Below are positions 53,345 through 61,968 of a stretch of DNA of 64,000 nt, piece by piece. The position numbers and the translations under genes were made by a program. Source of the DNA: an uncultured Collinsella sp. GTDB taxonomy: Bacteria > Actinomycetota > Coriobacteriia > Coriobacteriales > Coriobacteriaceae. Position 1 is the stretch's first letter. Every line of letters starts with the position of its first letter. Below the pieces are notes generated by a model that was given only the letters and a program-made list of their open reading frames with translations, was not told the DNA's origin and did not search any database. Location of the stretch: NCBI GenBank assembly GCA_959019945.1, contig CAUEQD010000001.1:62001-126000 (forward strand), read 5' to 3'.

Positions 53345-53596
53345 ATGAAGGTTTCTGAAGTTTCCGAGACTCAGGCCGATAACCTGGTCCACATGCTCGA
53401 CGCTTACGCCGAGAAGGGTGGCCACCACCTGAACATCAACGTCTTCAACCGTGAGACGCTGCTTGACGCTCAGGCTCACCCCGAGAAGTACCCGCAGCTG
53501 ACCATCCGCGTTTCCGGCTATGCCGTGAACTTCCACACGCTCACCAAGGAGCAGCAGGACGAGGTCATTTCGCGTACCTTCCACGACAAGTTCTAA
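53345..53596 (+). CDS. grcA: Separate glycyl-radical subunit of pyruvate formate-lyase
   Basis: An 83-residue protein equal to the C-terminal domain of PFL: LDAYAEKGGHHLNINVFNRE, then the radical loop RVSGYAVNFHTLTKEQQ with the radical glycine at Gly58, and the terminal SRTFHDKF. E. coli GrcA (YfiD) is a spare of this domain beside a complete PFL; here the adjacent PFL has no such domain, so this subunit must supply the radical. GAAGGAG lies seven bases before the ATG. Confidence 0.93.
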   Translation: MKVSEVSETQADNLVHMLDAYAEKGGHHLNINVFNRETLLDAQAHPEKYPQLTIRVSGYAVNFHTLTKEQQDEVISRTFHDKF

Positions 53597-53621
53597 AGGG
53601 TTCAACTCCTGTAGGATTACT

Positions 53622-53748
53622 GGGGCCGGTTTTGGGTTATTTCCCAAAACGTCCTCGGACATGCAAAGAGGCTCCGCTGCGCGCGTTGCGCGGCGGAGCC
53701 TCTTTGCGTCCTGCGGAATGTTTTGGGAGGTAGCCCAAACAGCCCCGG
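53622..53748. ncRNA. Giant hairpin with conserved internal loop, copy 2
   Basis: Outer arms GGGGCCGGTTTTGGGTTATT (53622 on) and the matching region ending AGCCCCGGC. Internal loop CGTCCTC facing TGCGGAATG as in the 22846 copy, then a GGAC helix (GCGC in copy 1), a bulge, and inner stem CAAAGAGGCTCCGC / GCGGAGCCTCTTTG. It follows the radical-subunit gene. The rest of 53597-53898 holds an operator-like site. Confidence 0.7.
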
Positions 53749-53861
53749 CTGGGTCCTGTGTAGTCACCCTTTAGGCGGAACTCTCCTAATTATTTGGATG
53801 AGTCGTTTACTTACTTGTACTGTTACCGTCATCCCGCTGTTGTTGGGGTATGCTTTGTTCG

Positions 53862-53880
53862 TATGTAAACGTATGACATG
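53862..53880 (+). promoter_or_regulatory. Operator-like site upstream of the sucrose regulator
   Basis: TATGTAAACGTATGACATG matches the AAACG-N-TTGACAT sites before the downstream GH32 gene, consistent with autoregulation by the LacI-type protein at 53899. Confidence 0.55.
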
Positions 53881-53898
53881 TTGATGGGGGAGGGTGCT

Positions 53899-54909
53899 AT
53901 GGCTCGCGAGAGTGCTCGTTCTAAGGATACGGCTAAGCCTGGCATCAAGGAAGTTGCGGCGGTGGCGGGGGTTTCGCCTACTACGGTATCTCGTGTGCTT
54001 AATAATCGTGGCTATATTAGCCAAGAGACCCGCGATAAGGTCCATGCCGCGATGAAGCGCATCAACTATACGCCCAACGATATCGCTCGTGCCATGCTCA
54101 ACGGTCGCCTGAATCTTATCGGTATGATCGTCCCCTATGTCAGCAGTCCGTTTCATGCCCAAGTGGTTCAAGTCATTGAGCATACCCTGGCCGAAAACGG
54201 TTTTAAGATGCTGCTGTGCAATAGTGCCAATCGACCCGAGCTTGAGCGCTCTTATATCGACATGCTTCGACGCAATATGGTTGATGGCGTCATCGTCAAC
54301 TCGCTTAATATCGGTGCCGAGGCGTATGCCGAGATGGGCTTGAGTCTGGTTGGTATCGACTGCGACCTTGGCGAAGCCTCTGTTCAGATTGCGAGCGACA
54401 GCTATAGCATCGGCGAACTTGCCACGCGTCGCCTGATCGATGACGGATGTTCACGCATCCTGTGCCTGCGCAGCAATAGCCGCATGCGCATGCCTGCCAA
54501 TAAGCGTACCGATGCCTACCTCGATGTTGTTGAGCAGGCCGGTTTGCCCGCGCTTGTCCGTGAGGTCGAGTTCGTTAAGCCCGACGACGAAAAGAGTGCG
54601 GTCGTTGCGAAGATCCTCGATGAGAACCCCGATATTGACGGCATCTTTGCGGGAGACGACACGATGGCGGCTATCTGTCTTAACGTGATGAAGCAGCGCG
54701 GCTTGAGCGCTCCGGGCGATATTAAGGTCGTGGGCGCGGATGGTGCCCGCCGCACTATGACGTTTATGCCTGACTTAACAACCGTTCGCCAAGATATCGA
54801 TCGCATCGGAGAGCTCGCGGCGCAATCCATCATTGCTCTTATTAACGGCGAAAAGCCCGAATCGAATATCAAGCTCCCCGTTGAACTCATTGAGGGTAAA
54901 ACCGCGTAG
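53899..54909 (+). CDS. LacI-family regulator of the sucrose island
   Basis: LacI/GalR repressor, 336 aa. The helix-turn-helix is VAAVAGVSPTTVSRVLNNRG, so the recognition helix starts Pro-Thr rather than x-Gln as in the lac and gal regulators. The effector domain ends VVGADGARRTMTFMPDLTTVRQDID. ATG at 53899 with GGGGGAGG upstream. It precedes two GH32 genes and a sucrose-type EIIBC, so a ScrR-type role is probable. Confidence 0.85.
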   Translation: MARESARSKDTAKPGIKEVAAVAGVSPTTVSRVLNNRGYISQETRDKVHAAMKRINYTPNDIARAMLNGRLNLIGMIVPYVSSPFHAQVVQVIEHTLAENGFKMLLCNSANRPELERSYIDMLRRNMVDGVIVNSLNIGAEAYAEMGLSLVGIDCDLGEASVQIASDSYSIGELATRRLIDDGCSRILCLRSNSRMRMPANKRTDAYLDVVEQAGLPALVREVEFVKPDDEKSAVVAKILDENPDIDGIFAGDDTMAAICLNVMKQRGLSAPGDIKVVGADGARRTMTFMPDLTTVRQDIDRIGELAAQSIIALINGEKPESNIKLPVELIEGKTA

Positions 54910-54950
54910 TTCATCCCGTGCCAAAAGAATTCCTCAAACACCTCTGATGA

Positions 54951-55047
54951 CCGTTCGCCGGCATATGTCAACCGTTTGCCGACGACTGGAACTGCGAAAA
55001 GACGTATTGGTGTGAAAACGTTTGACATATAAAAACGATTGACATAT
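54951..55047 (+). promoter_or_regulatory. Promoter and operators of the sucrose operon
   Basis: AAACGTTTGACATAT (55016-55030) and AAACGATTGACATAT (55033-55047) are direct repeats 17 bp apart, each containing a TTGACA -35-like hexamer. ATATGTCAACCGTTTGC (54963-54979) is the same motif inverted. CCGTTCGCCG lies at 54951-54960. Overlap of operator and -35 suggests repression by polymerase exclusion. Confidence 0.65.
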
Positions 55048-55092
55048 CTTGCCATTGTACCGAGTTAGTATGTCGTGGAAAGGAAGTCTCGG

Positions 55093-56475
55093 ATGCACAA
55101 GGTGTATTACCAGCCTGAGGGAATTTGGGTAGGCGACATCATGCCGTACGGCGAGGACGGCACGTTCTATCTCTATCATCAGCGTGACACGCGTAACCCC
55201 GAACCTTTCGGAGAGCCGTTTGGCTGGGCACTCGCTACGACCAAGGATTTCGTCAACTACAAGGACTTTGGCGAGAGCCTTGAGCGCGGCGGCGACGAGG
55301 AAGTCGACCAGTACATTTATGCCGGCACGGTGTTTAAGGTGGGCGACAAGTACCATGCGCTCTACACTGGTTGCAATCGCGATAAGGTCCGCGCACGTTT
55401 GATGAAGCAGGTTCTTCTTCATGCAACGAGCGACGACGCCGTCAAGTGGGAGAAGAACATCGCCGAGACGCTGCTTCCGCCCCAGGAGGGTTACGATGAC
55501 CGCAACTGGCGCGATCCCTTTGTGCTTTGGGATGAGGAGAACGAAGAGTACATGCTCATCCTCGGCACGCGTGTGGGCGAGGACAAGCGTCTGATGACCG
55601 GCCGCCTGGTCAAGTTCACCTCCAAGGATCTGACCAACTGGGAGTTCCAGGGCGACTGGTGGAACCCGGGCCTGTACACCATGTTTGAGATGCCTGATCT
55701 CTTTAAGATGGGCGACTGGTGGTACCTCGTCTTTTCCGAGTACAGCGACGGCAACAAGACCCGTTACCGCATGTCCAAGTCCATCAACGGTCCTTGGATT
55801 ACCCCCGCTGACGACTCCTTCGACGGCCGCGCGTACTACGCCGCTCGCACCGCATTCGATGGCGAGCGTCGCGTTCTCTTTGGTTGGGTTCCTACGCGTG
55901 ACGAGGGCGGCGACCCCAGCTCTTACCTATGGGGTGGCACCTTTATGCCCCTCGAGATCGTTCAGCGTGCCGACGGAACGCTCGGCACCAAGCTCCCCGA
56001 CAGCATGCTTGGCGCCTTTGGCGAGGCTAAGGCAGTCGAGACCTTTGAGCTTTCCTGCGAGTCGGGCAAGGTCGAGCAGGTGCTCGCCGCAGATGCCGGC
56101 TCCACCTACTTGCTCGATGCCGACATTGAGCTCGGCGGTAACGCTGCCGGCTTCTCGGTCAAGTTCGCCGAGGACGCCGAGACCGGTCTTGCCTATGAGT
56201 TCCGCGCCAACCTGCGCGAGGGCAAGCTCGAGTTCACGCCGGCTCCCCAGTACCCGTGGTTCCAGGTCAACAACATGGGCCTCGAGCGTCCGTTGTTCTT
56301 TAAGGGCGAGGGCACTCACCATGTGCGTCTGGTCGTCGACGACGACATCGCGACCATCTTTGTCGATGACGTTGCGCTCAACGCTCGCTTCTGCAACAAG
56401 CAGGGCCAGGGTGTGGCGCTTACCGTCACCGACGGTGCGCTCAAGTGCGCAAACGCAACGATCGCGTCTCTGTAG
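55093..56475 (+). CDS. GH32 glycoside hydrolase, divergent
   Basis: GH32 (beta-fructosidase clan) protein, 460 aa, with an N-terminal five-bladed propeller and a C-terminal beta-sandwich (from about 315). The RDP motif is intact (NWRDPFV) and the acid/base motif reads FEMPDLF instead of ECPDLF. The nucleophile motif, normally W-x-N-D-P-N-G, reads GIWVGDIMPYGEDG: the Asp may be present but Asn-Asp-Pro-Asn is lost. AAAGGAA precedes the ATG at 55093. It is first in the operon before EIIBC. Substrate is uncertain: a fructoside other than sucrose-6-phosphate is possible. Confidence 0.82.
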   Translation: MHKVYYQPEGIWVGDIMPYGEDGTFYLYHQRDTRNPEPFGEPFGWALATTKDFVNYKDFGESLERGGDEEVDQYIYAGTVFKVGDKYHALYTGCNRDKVRARLMKQVLLHATSDDAVKWEKNIAETLLPPQEGYDDRNWRDPFVLWDEENEEYMLILGTRVGEDKRLMTGRLVKFTSKDLTNWEFQGDWWNPGLYTMFEMPDLFKMGDWWYLVFSEYSDGNKTRYRMSKSINGPWITPADDSFDGRAYYAARTAFDGERRVLFGWVPTRDEGGDPSSYLWGGTFMPLEIVQRADGTLGTKLPDSMLGAFGEAKAVETFELSCESGKVEQVLAADAGSTYLLDADIELGGNAAGFSVKFAEDAETGLAYEFRANLREGKLEFTPAPQYPWFQVNNMGLERPLFFKGEGTHHVRLVVDDDIATIFVDDVALNARFCNKQGQGVALTVTDGALKCANATIASL

Positions 56476-56520
56476 CGGCAACGAACCGTTTTATGATTTA
56501 GAAAAGGAATGGAGAGGAAC

Positions 56521-57972
56521 ATGGACTACAAGGCAGTGTCCCAGCAAGTCGTCGACAACGTCGGCGGACTGGAGAACATCGAGGGCGCCACGCATTGCGT
56601 GACCCGTCTGCGTCTGGTGCTCAAGGATACGAGCAAATACAACAAGGCCGAGCTCGAGAACATCGATGGCGTCAAGGGCGTGCTGTACAACAGCGGCCAG
56701 CTCATGATCATCTTCGGTACCGGTACCGTCAACAAGGTTTACGATGAGTTTATGGCTCTGACGGGCGTTAAGGAGATCAGCGCTTCCGAGGTCAAGGGCG
56801 CCGAGGCGGACAAGAAGGGCAAGTTCTTCTCGGTCCTCAAGGTATTCTCGGACATCTTTATCCCCATCATTCCCGCCTTCGTCGGCGCTGCAATCATCAT
56901 CGGCCTTAAGTCGCTGATCGTTGCCAACGGCCTCTTTGGCATGGAGGGCAGCCTCGCCGATCACAGCGAGTTCCTCAAGAACCTCGCAAGCTTCTTTGCC
57001 ATTATCGCCACCACGTTCGACTACCTGCCTGTCCTGGTTATGTACAGCGCAGTCAAGCGTTTTGGCGGTAACCCGATCCTGGGCATCCTCGTCGGTATCG
57101 TCATGGTTCACCCGAGCCTTATGAACCGCAACACGTTCGTTATGGACCCGACGGGTGCTGAGTACTGGAACTTTGGTCCGCTCTCCATTCCCATGGTTGC
57201 TTTCCAGGGCGGCGTGTTCCCTGCAATTCTGACCGCCTGGTTTATGGCCAAGGTCGAAAAGATTGCCCAGAAGTACATCCCCGAGGTCGTTTCGTTCGTC
57301 TTTGTCCCGACCGTTACCCTGATTCTTGCTAACGTCGCCCTGTTCACCGTGTTCGGCCCGCTCGGTAACCTGATCGGTGACGTCCTCGCCGGCGTAATCG
57401 ATATCCTGTACAACAGGATGGGCGTCTTTGGTGCCTTTGTCTTCGCCGCGTTCCTGCAGCCGCTCGTCGTTACCGGTACGCATCAGTTCATCCAGGGTAT
57501 CGAGGCAAACCTTGTTGCCACGACTGGCTTCAACTACATCCAGGCCATCTGGTCGGTCTCCATCATCGCCCAGGGCGGCGGCGCCATCGGTATGTACCTC
57601 ATTCACAAGAAGCACTCCAAAGAGCGCAACATCTGCATGTCGTCCTTTATCCCGACGCTGGTCGGAATCTCCGAGCCCGCTATCTTTGCTGCAAACATGC
57701 GCTATTCGATCATTCCGTTCATCTGCGCATGCATCGGTGCAGGCTGCGGCGGTGCCTTCGTCAAGCTCTTTGAGGTGCGCGCTATCGGTCAGGGTCTGAC
57801 CGGCGTGCTTGGCCTGCTCATCGTCACGCCCGAGACTCTCGTGTGGTATGTGGCTGGCAATCTCATCGCCTTTATCGTGCCGATCGTCTTGATCTTTGCC
57901 TACAACAAGGCAAAGGGCGTTCCGACCACCGATGAAGAGGGCGCTGGCGCTGGCTTCGACGTTAGCTTCTAG
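56521..57972 (+). CDS. scrA: PTS sucrose-type EIIBC permease
   Basis: Glucose-superfamily PTS permease, 483 aa. The N-terminal EIIB has the phospho-cysteine in ATHCVTRLRLVL and INKVYDEF-like continuation; EIIC follows with about ten spans and the active-site-like GISEPAIFAANM. No EIIA domain is fused, so a glucose-type EIIA (Crr) from elsewhere is needed; the LacF in this window is the wrong family. GGAGAGG precedes the ATG at 56521. Flanked by two GH32 genes, it probably imports sucrose or a related fructoside. Confidence 0.88.
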   Translation: MDYKAVSQQVVDNVGGLENIEGATHCVTRLRLVLKDTSKYNKAELENIDGVKGVLYNSGQLMIIFGTGTVNKVYDEFMALTGVKEISASEVKGAEADKKGKFFSVLKVFSDIFIPIIPAFVGAAIIIGLKSLIVANGLFGMEGSLADHSEFLKNLASFFAIIATTFDYLPVLVMYSAVKRFGGNPILGILVGIVMVHPSLMNRNTFVMDPTGAEYWNFGPLSIPMVAFQGGVFPAILTAWFMAKVEKIAQKYIPEVVSFVFVPTVTLILANVALFTVFGPLGNLIGDVLAGVIDILYNRMGVFGAFVFAAFLQPLVVTGTHQFIQGIEANLVATTGFNYIQAIWSVSIIAQGGGAIGMYLIHKKHSKERNICMSSFIPTLVGISEPAIFAANMRYSIIPFICACIGAGCGGAFVKLFEVRAIGQGLTGVLGLLIVTPETLVWYVAGNLIAFIVPIVLIFAYNKAKGVPTTDEEGAGAGFDVSF

Positions 57973-58014
57973 TTGAGCCGTTCAGCGTAACGTGCGGATA
58001 AGTCCATTTGAGGA

Positions 58015-58045
58015 GGGGCGTTCGGCTCGTGTGAGTCGAGCGTCC
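58015..58045 (+). other. Stem-loop between EIIBC and scrB
   Basis: GGGCGTTCGGCTC pairs, with G:U pairs, to GAGTCGAGCGTCC. No T-run of note. It is probably an intercistronic stability element. Confidence 0.4.
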
Positions 58046-58067
58046 TTCCCTATAGACGAGAAGGCCA

Positions 58068-59516
58068 ATGGCGATGTTTAATCAAAAAAATAAGGTGACA
58101 CGCGCGGACTATGAGCAGTGGCGAGCCGGACAGGATGAGACGGCGGCTCGCATCGCGTCCGACCCCGATAGACTCCTGTTCCATGTGGAGCCTGAGCTTG
58201 GCTGGCTCAACGACCCCAACGGTTTGGTGCAGATTGGTGATACGTATCACATCTATCACCAATACGATCCGTTCGATGCTGCGCATGGCGGTCCAGTGCT
58301 TTGGAACCATCTGACGACAAAGGATTTTGTGACGTACGAGAATCACGGCCCCGCGCTGTTCCCCGATTCCGATTTGGATTCGAACGGAGCGTATTCTGGT
58401 TCTGCCTTTGTACGTGATGGCAAGATTCACTACTTCTATACCGGCAACGTCAAGCATTTTGATCGCGATGATTACGACTACGTGTTGACGGGTCGTGAGC
58501 AAAACCAGATTCATATGGTTGCCGAGAACCCCGACGAATTGGGCGAGAAGCGCATAGCTGTTGGACCGGTCGATTACCCCGACGATATCGGTACGCACGT
58601 GCGCGACCCCAAGATCCTTGAGCACGATGGTATCTACTACATGGTTCTGGGCGCTCGTACGAAAGACGACCGCGGCTGCGTGCTTGTCTATACCTCGCGC
58701 GATCTAGAGGACTGGAACTATGCGACGCGTATTGAGCTGGGCGAGAAGTTTGGCTTTATGTGGGAGTGCCCCGATCTGTTTGAGCTCGATGGTGAGCTTG
58801 TTCTCGTTTGCTGTCCGCAGGGTGTGCCTGCCGATGGTTGGCGTTACCGCAATCCGCATCAGTGCGTGTGGTTCCCCATCGAGGCCGATTGGGAGGCGCC
58901 GAGCTTTAAAATCGTCGGGCAGGGCATGCCCCCGATGGTCGATGCCGGTTTTGATTTCTATGCTCCGCAGTCCTTTGAGGATGCTGCAGGCCGGCGTTTG
59001 ATGATCGGATGGTCGGGTTGCCCCGATGCGACGGCGGAAAACCCGACGGTGGCGCGCGGGTGGCAGTGCGCGTTGACGGTGCCGCGAGAGCTGAGCATGC
59101 GCGATGGTAAGCTCTGCCAGCAGCCGGCGCACGAGATTGAGAGGATGCGCGGCGACTGCGTTCGCGCGACAGGCGGTGAAACCGTTGAGGAGCCGGGCCG
59201 CCTGTTTGATCTTGTGGTTTCCTGTGAGGGCACCAAGATGGTCGAGCTCGAAATCCGCAAGGGTGTCTTTGTGCGCTATGCAGGCGGGATGCTTACCCTC
59301 GACATGGGTGACGAAGGCTATGGGCGCGACCAGAGGTCGATCGAGCTCAGCGAGCTTCGCGACCTGCGCGTGCTTTCGGACACTACGATTGTCGAGATTT
59401 TTGCAAATGGCGGCGAGGCGGCACTTACGAGCCGTACCTATTCGCCGGCGGTTTCGGCGATGGGGTTGCATGCCGAGGGTGCGGCATCGATGAATTTCTA
59501 CCGCCTCGTGCATTAA
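58068..59516 (+). CDS. scrB: Sucrose-6-phosphate hydrolase, GH32
   Basis: Cytoplasmic GH32 enzyme, 482 aa, that splits sucrose-6-phosphate to glucose-6-phosphate and fructose. All three family motifs are canonical: nucleophile in GWLNDPNG, RDP in HVRDPKI and acid/base Glu in WECPDLF. GAGAAGG lies just before the ATG. In contrast to the other GH32 gene, nothing is missing, so this is the likely working partner of EIIBC. Confidence 0.93.
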   Translation: MAMFNQKNKVTRADYEQWRAGQDETAARIASDPDRLLFHVEPELGWLNDPNGLVQIGDTYHIYHQYDPFDAAHGGPVLWNHLTTKDFVTYENHGPALFPDSDLDSNGAYSGSAFVRDGKIHYFYTGNVKHFDRDDYDYVLTGREQNQIHMVAENPDELGEKRIAVGPVDYPDDIGTHVRDPKILEHDGIYYMVLGARTKDDRGCVLVYTSRDLEDWNYATRIELGEKFGFMWECPDLFELDGELVLVCCPQGVPADGWRYRNPHQCVWFPIEADWEAPSFKIVGQGMPPMVDAGFDFYAPQSFEDAAGRRLMIGWSGCPDATAENPTVARGWQCALTVPRELSMRDGKLCQQPAHEIERMRGDCVRATGGETVEEPGRLFDLVVSCEGTKMVELEIRKGVFVRYAGGMLTLDMGDEGYGRDQRSIELSELRDLRVLSDTTIVEIFANGGEAALTSRTYSPAVSAMGLHAEGAASMNFYRLVH

Positions 59517-59578
59517 CCGTGCATGGGGCACGATTGGACTTGCTGGGCGAAATGAATCGCAGTTGCCGCGGCCAACTA

Positions 59579-59608
59579 CCGTTTATCGCGTATAGCGACC
59601 GTTTGCGG
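59579..59608. promoter_or_regulatory. CCGTTT motifs upstream of degV
   Basis: CCGTTTATCG (59579-59588) and CCGTTTGCGG (59599-59608) are 20 bp apart, resembling the paired motif before lacF. The reverse complement of the first gives AAACGGTAGTTGG, matching the TAGTTG tail seen before pflB. A TAGAAT -10-like hexamer follows at 59636-59641. Confidence 0.45.
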
Positions 59609-59792
59609 AGTAAGTAACACTTAGTAATAAACCGTGTAGAATCTCAGGTTAGCACGGAGTTTTCCAGGGAGACGCTGTCCTTTGTTGTGCGCAAGGGGCG
59701 GCGTCTCTTTGGCGCTTGGACGCCGTTGTGCAACAGTGCGGCGGCGCGTGCCATGTATTGAAAAGCCAATGTCGAGATGGGTCGTGATAATA

Positions 59793-60647
59793 ATGGGCAA
59801 GTACGTAATCGTGGTTGAGTCTGGGTCGGATGTGACGCCGGAGCTCTGCGAGCGCTACGGCATCGTGCGCGTGCCCATGCATGTCACGATTGGTGACGAG
59901 ACCGTCGAGGACGGCTCGATCGATCCGCTCGAGATTTACTCGCGCTGCAACGAGTTTGGCGTAATGCCCAAGACCAGCGGCTGCGCGCCTGCAGATTTTG
60001 CGCACGTATATGACCGTATCCATGCCGAGCAGCCCGATGCGACCATTCTGCATCTTGCGTACTCCGAAGTCACGACTTGCTCGCATCAGTCCTCCAAGAT
60101 TGCGGCTAAGGGCCGCGACTACGTATTCTCCATGGATACGCGTTTTGTCTCGGTGGGCCAGTCGCTCACTGCCGTCGAGACCGCCAAATACATCGAGGCT
60201 CACCCCGACGCCACCGTCGACGAGATCTTTGCATTTACGAACTCCGTCATGGACCGCGTGCTGCTGGGCTTTGTTCCTACCGACCTGGCCTTTCTTAAGG
60301 CGGGCGGTCGTCTGTCCAACGTCGCGTTCCTTGGCGCCCACCTGCTCAAGATTAAGCCCTGCATTGAAGTAACGGGCGGTAAGTTTGTGGCGACCAAGAA
60401 GTTCCGCGGCTCTATGCTCAAGTGCGCCCGCGCCTTTATTGACCACATGGTTGCGAAGGGCGAGATTGACTACTCGCACATTGGCCTGGCGTATTCGGTA
60501 GGCCTTTCCCAGGAGCTGCGCGACGACATGGAAGTCTATGCGCACGACCTGGGCTTTAAAGACGTTACCTGGACTCAGGTCGGCGGTGTCATCTCGAGCC
60601 ATTGCGGCCCGACCGCCTTTGGCGCAGTGCTCACACTCAAGGCGTAA
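59793..60647 (+). CDS. DegV-family fatty-acid-binding protein
   Basis: DegV/FakB-type protein, 284 aa. It begins MGKYVIVVESGSDVTPEL (the family usually has DSxSD) and includes SGCAPADFAHVYDRI, MDTRFVSVGQSL, GRLSNVAFLGAHLLKIKPCIE and the C-terminal SHCGPTAFGAV. Such proteins bind a fatty acid and present it to FakA kinase. The ATG at 59793 gives the family-typical N-terminus; in-frame starts upstream (59769, 59682) are not supported by a better ribosome site. Confidence 0.88.
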   Translation: MGKYVIVVESGSDVTPELCERYGIVRVPMHVTIGDETVEDGSIDPLEIYSRCNEFGVMPKTSGCAPADFAHVYDRIHAEQPDATILHLAYSEVTTCSHQSSKIAAKGRDYVFSMDTRFVSVGQSLTAVETAKYIEAHPDATVDEIFAFTNSVMDRVLLGFVPTDLAFLKAGGRLSNVAFLGAHLLKIKPCIEVTGGKFVATKKFRGSMLKCARAFIDHMVAKGEIDYSHIGLAYSVGLSQELRDDMEVYAHDLGFKDVTWTQVGGVISSHCGPTAFGAVLTLKA

Positions 60648-60678
60648 CGCCTGGCGTCTATCGATTTCTATTGCCTCG

Positions 60679-60716
60679 GCGGCGGGCGGGTTGCGACAAC
60701 CTTCCCGCCGCTTTTG
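60679..60716 (+). terminator. Terminator after degV
   Basis: GCGGCGGG and GGGTTG pair with CAACC and CCCGCCGC and are followed by TTTTGC. Confidence 0.75.
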
Positions 60717-60833
60717 CATGGGGCCAAATAGGGCAATCCAATTGACCGCTAAACCGTTTCGCCATCAAGCATATAGGCTAGAATGACTCTGGCATTTATG
60801 TAGCTAAAACCAATGAGAGGCAAGGTAGCGGGA

Positions 60834-61652
60834 ATGGCTGAGATGACGCTCGAGGGTGTGGACGCTCGTCCCGAGGACTCTGCGTTTGCCCTGGGCCGCG
60901 TGCATTCGATTGAGACGATGGGAACGGTCGATGGACCCGGCATCCGCTTTGTGGTGTTTGTTCAGGGCTGCCCCATGCGTTGTGCGTATTGCCACAACCC
61001 CGATACCTGGTCGGTTAACGGCGGCACCATGGTGACCGTCGAGCACCTGATGGACGAGTTCCAGAGCAACCATGAGTTTTACCGCAGCGGTGGTATTACG
61101 GTATCCGGCGGCGAGCCGCTCCTGCAGCCCGCGTTTTTAGCCGACCTGTTCCGCGCCATGCACAATAACCCCGATGGTCGCGTGCATACCTGCTTGGATA
61201 GCTGCGGCTATGCGTTCGATCCCGCGCATCCCGAGAAGTTCGATGCCGTACTCAACGAGACCGACATGGTGCTGCTTGACATTAAACACGCCGATCCCGT
61301 CGAGCATAAAAAGCTGACCGGTTGCGATCCCGCACGCATCCTGGCGTTTGGTGATGAGCTCGCGCGTCGCAAGATTAAGGTTGTTATTCGCCATGTGGTG
61401 GTGCCCGGCATTACCGATACGGTTGAGGAGTGCGAGGCACTCGGTCGTCTGATTGCCCCGTGGCATAACGTGGTGGGCCTGGAGATGCTGCCGTATCACA
61501 CGATGGGCGTCGTCAAGTATGAGCAGCTGGGGATTCCCTATAAGCTCGAGGGCGTTCCCCAGATGGATACCGCGCGCATGCCCGAGCTACGCAACGCCGT
61601 CATGATGGGCATGAAAAAGCGCCGCGCGGAACTCAAAAACGCTATCGGCTAG
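60834..61652 (+). CDS. pflA: Pyruvate formate-lyase-activating enzyme
   Basis: Radical-SAM enzyme, 272 aa, that installs the glycyl radical on the PFL radical subunit. The [4Fe-4S] motif is QGCPMRCAYCHNPDTW (C-x3-C-x2-C) after VDGPGIRFVVFVQGC, with the SAM-binding VSGGEPLLQP and LDIKHADP. The ATG at 60834 has AAGG eight bases upstream; one at 60813 has none. It is separated from the pfl pair by the sucrose island, about 7.2 kb, whereas pflB and pflA are often adjacent. Confidence 0.93.
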   Translation: MAEMTLEGVDARPEDSAFALGRVHSIETMGTVDGPGIRFVVFVQGCPMRCAYCHNPDTWSVNGGTMVTVEHLMDEFQSNHEFYRSGGITVSGGEPLLQPAFLADLFRAMHNNPDGRVHTCLDSCGYAFDPAHPEKFDAVLNETDMVLLDIKHADPVEHKKLTGCDPARILAFGDELARRKIKVVIRHVVVPGITDTVEECEALGRLIAPWHNVVGLEMLPYHTMGVVKYEQLGIPYKLEGVPQMDTARMPELRNAVMMGMKKRRAELKNAIG

Positions 61653-61672
61653 CGAGCCATTTTCGCCCCCAA

Positions 61673-61707
61673 GGGCACTCATTGGGGACAGACTTAAATG
61701 AGTGCCC
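61673..61707. repeat. REP-like hairpin with GGGGACAG loop
   Basis: GGGCACTCATT pairs with AATGAGTGCCC around GGGGACAGACTTA. It lies just after pflA and could end its transcript, but belongs to the GGGGAC repeat family. Confidence 0.7.
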
Positions 61708-61742
61708 CCGGGCACCAAGTTGATTGCCAAAGAGCTCCGTCA

Positions 61743-61809
61743 AGTTGCGGTGGAATAGTTCTTGTTTTTTGGCTTATGCCGCCCAAACAGGAACTATTCC
61801 ACCGCAACT
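61743..61809. repeat. 67-bp palindrome with 25-base arms
   Basis: AGTTGCGGTGGAATAGTTCT (61743 on) and AGGAACTATTCCACCGCAACT (to 61809) pair over 25 bases with one mismatch around a 17-base loop. No T-run follows. The 61653-61968 gap holds this, the REP-like hairpin and the next gene's ribosome site. Confidence 0.7.
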
Positions 61810-61968
61810 GCGTTTTGGGCGGAGATGCGCAACAGAATCGGTGTATTTGCATAGAAACGCTTGTGGTTTCTTTAAAGACGCCTTAAACGCCGCTGAATAT
61901 CTTTGGAAAGAAATGCCTGCTCGGTATTATGCTGCTCGTATATAAAACGGTAGCAATCAGGAGACCAC

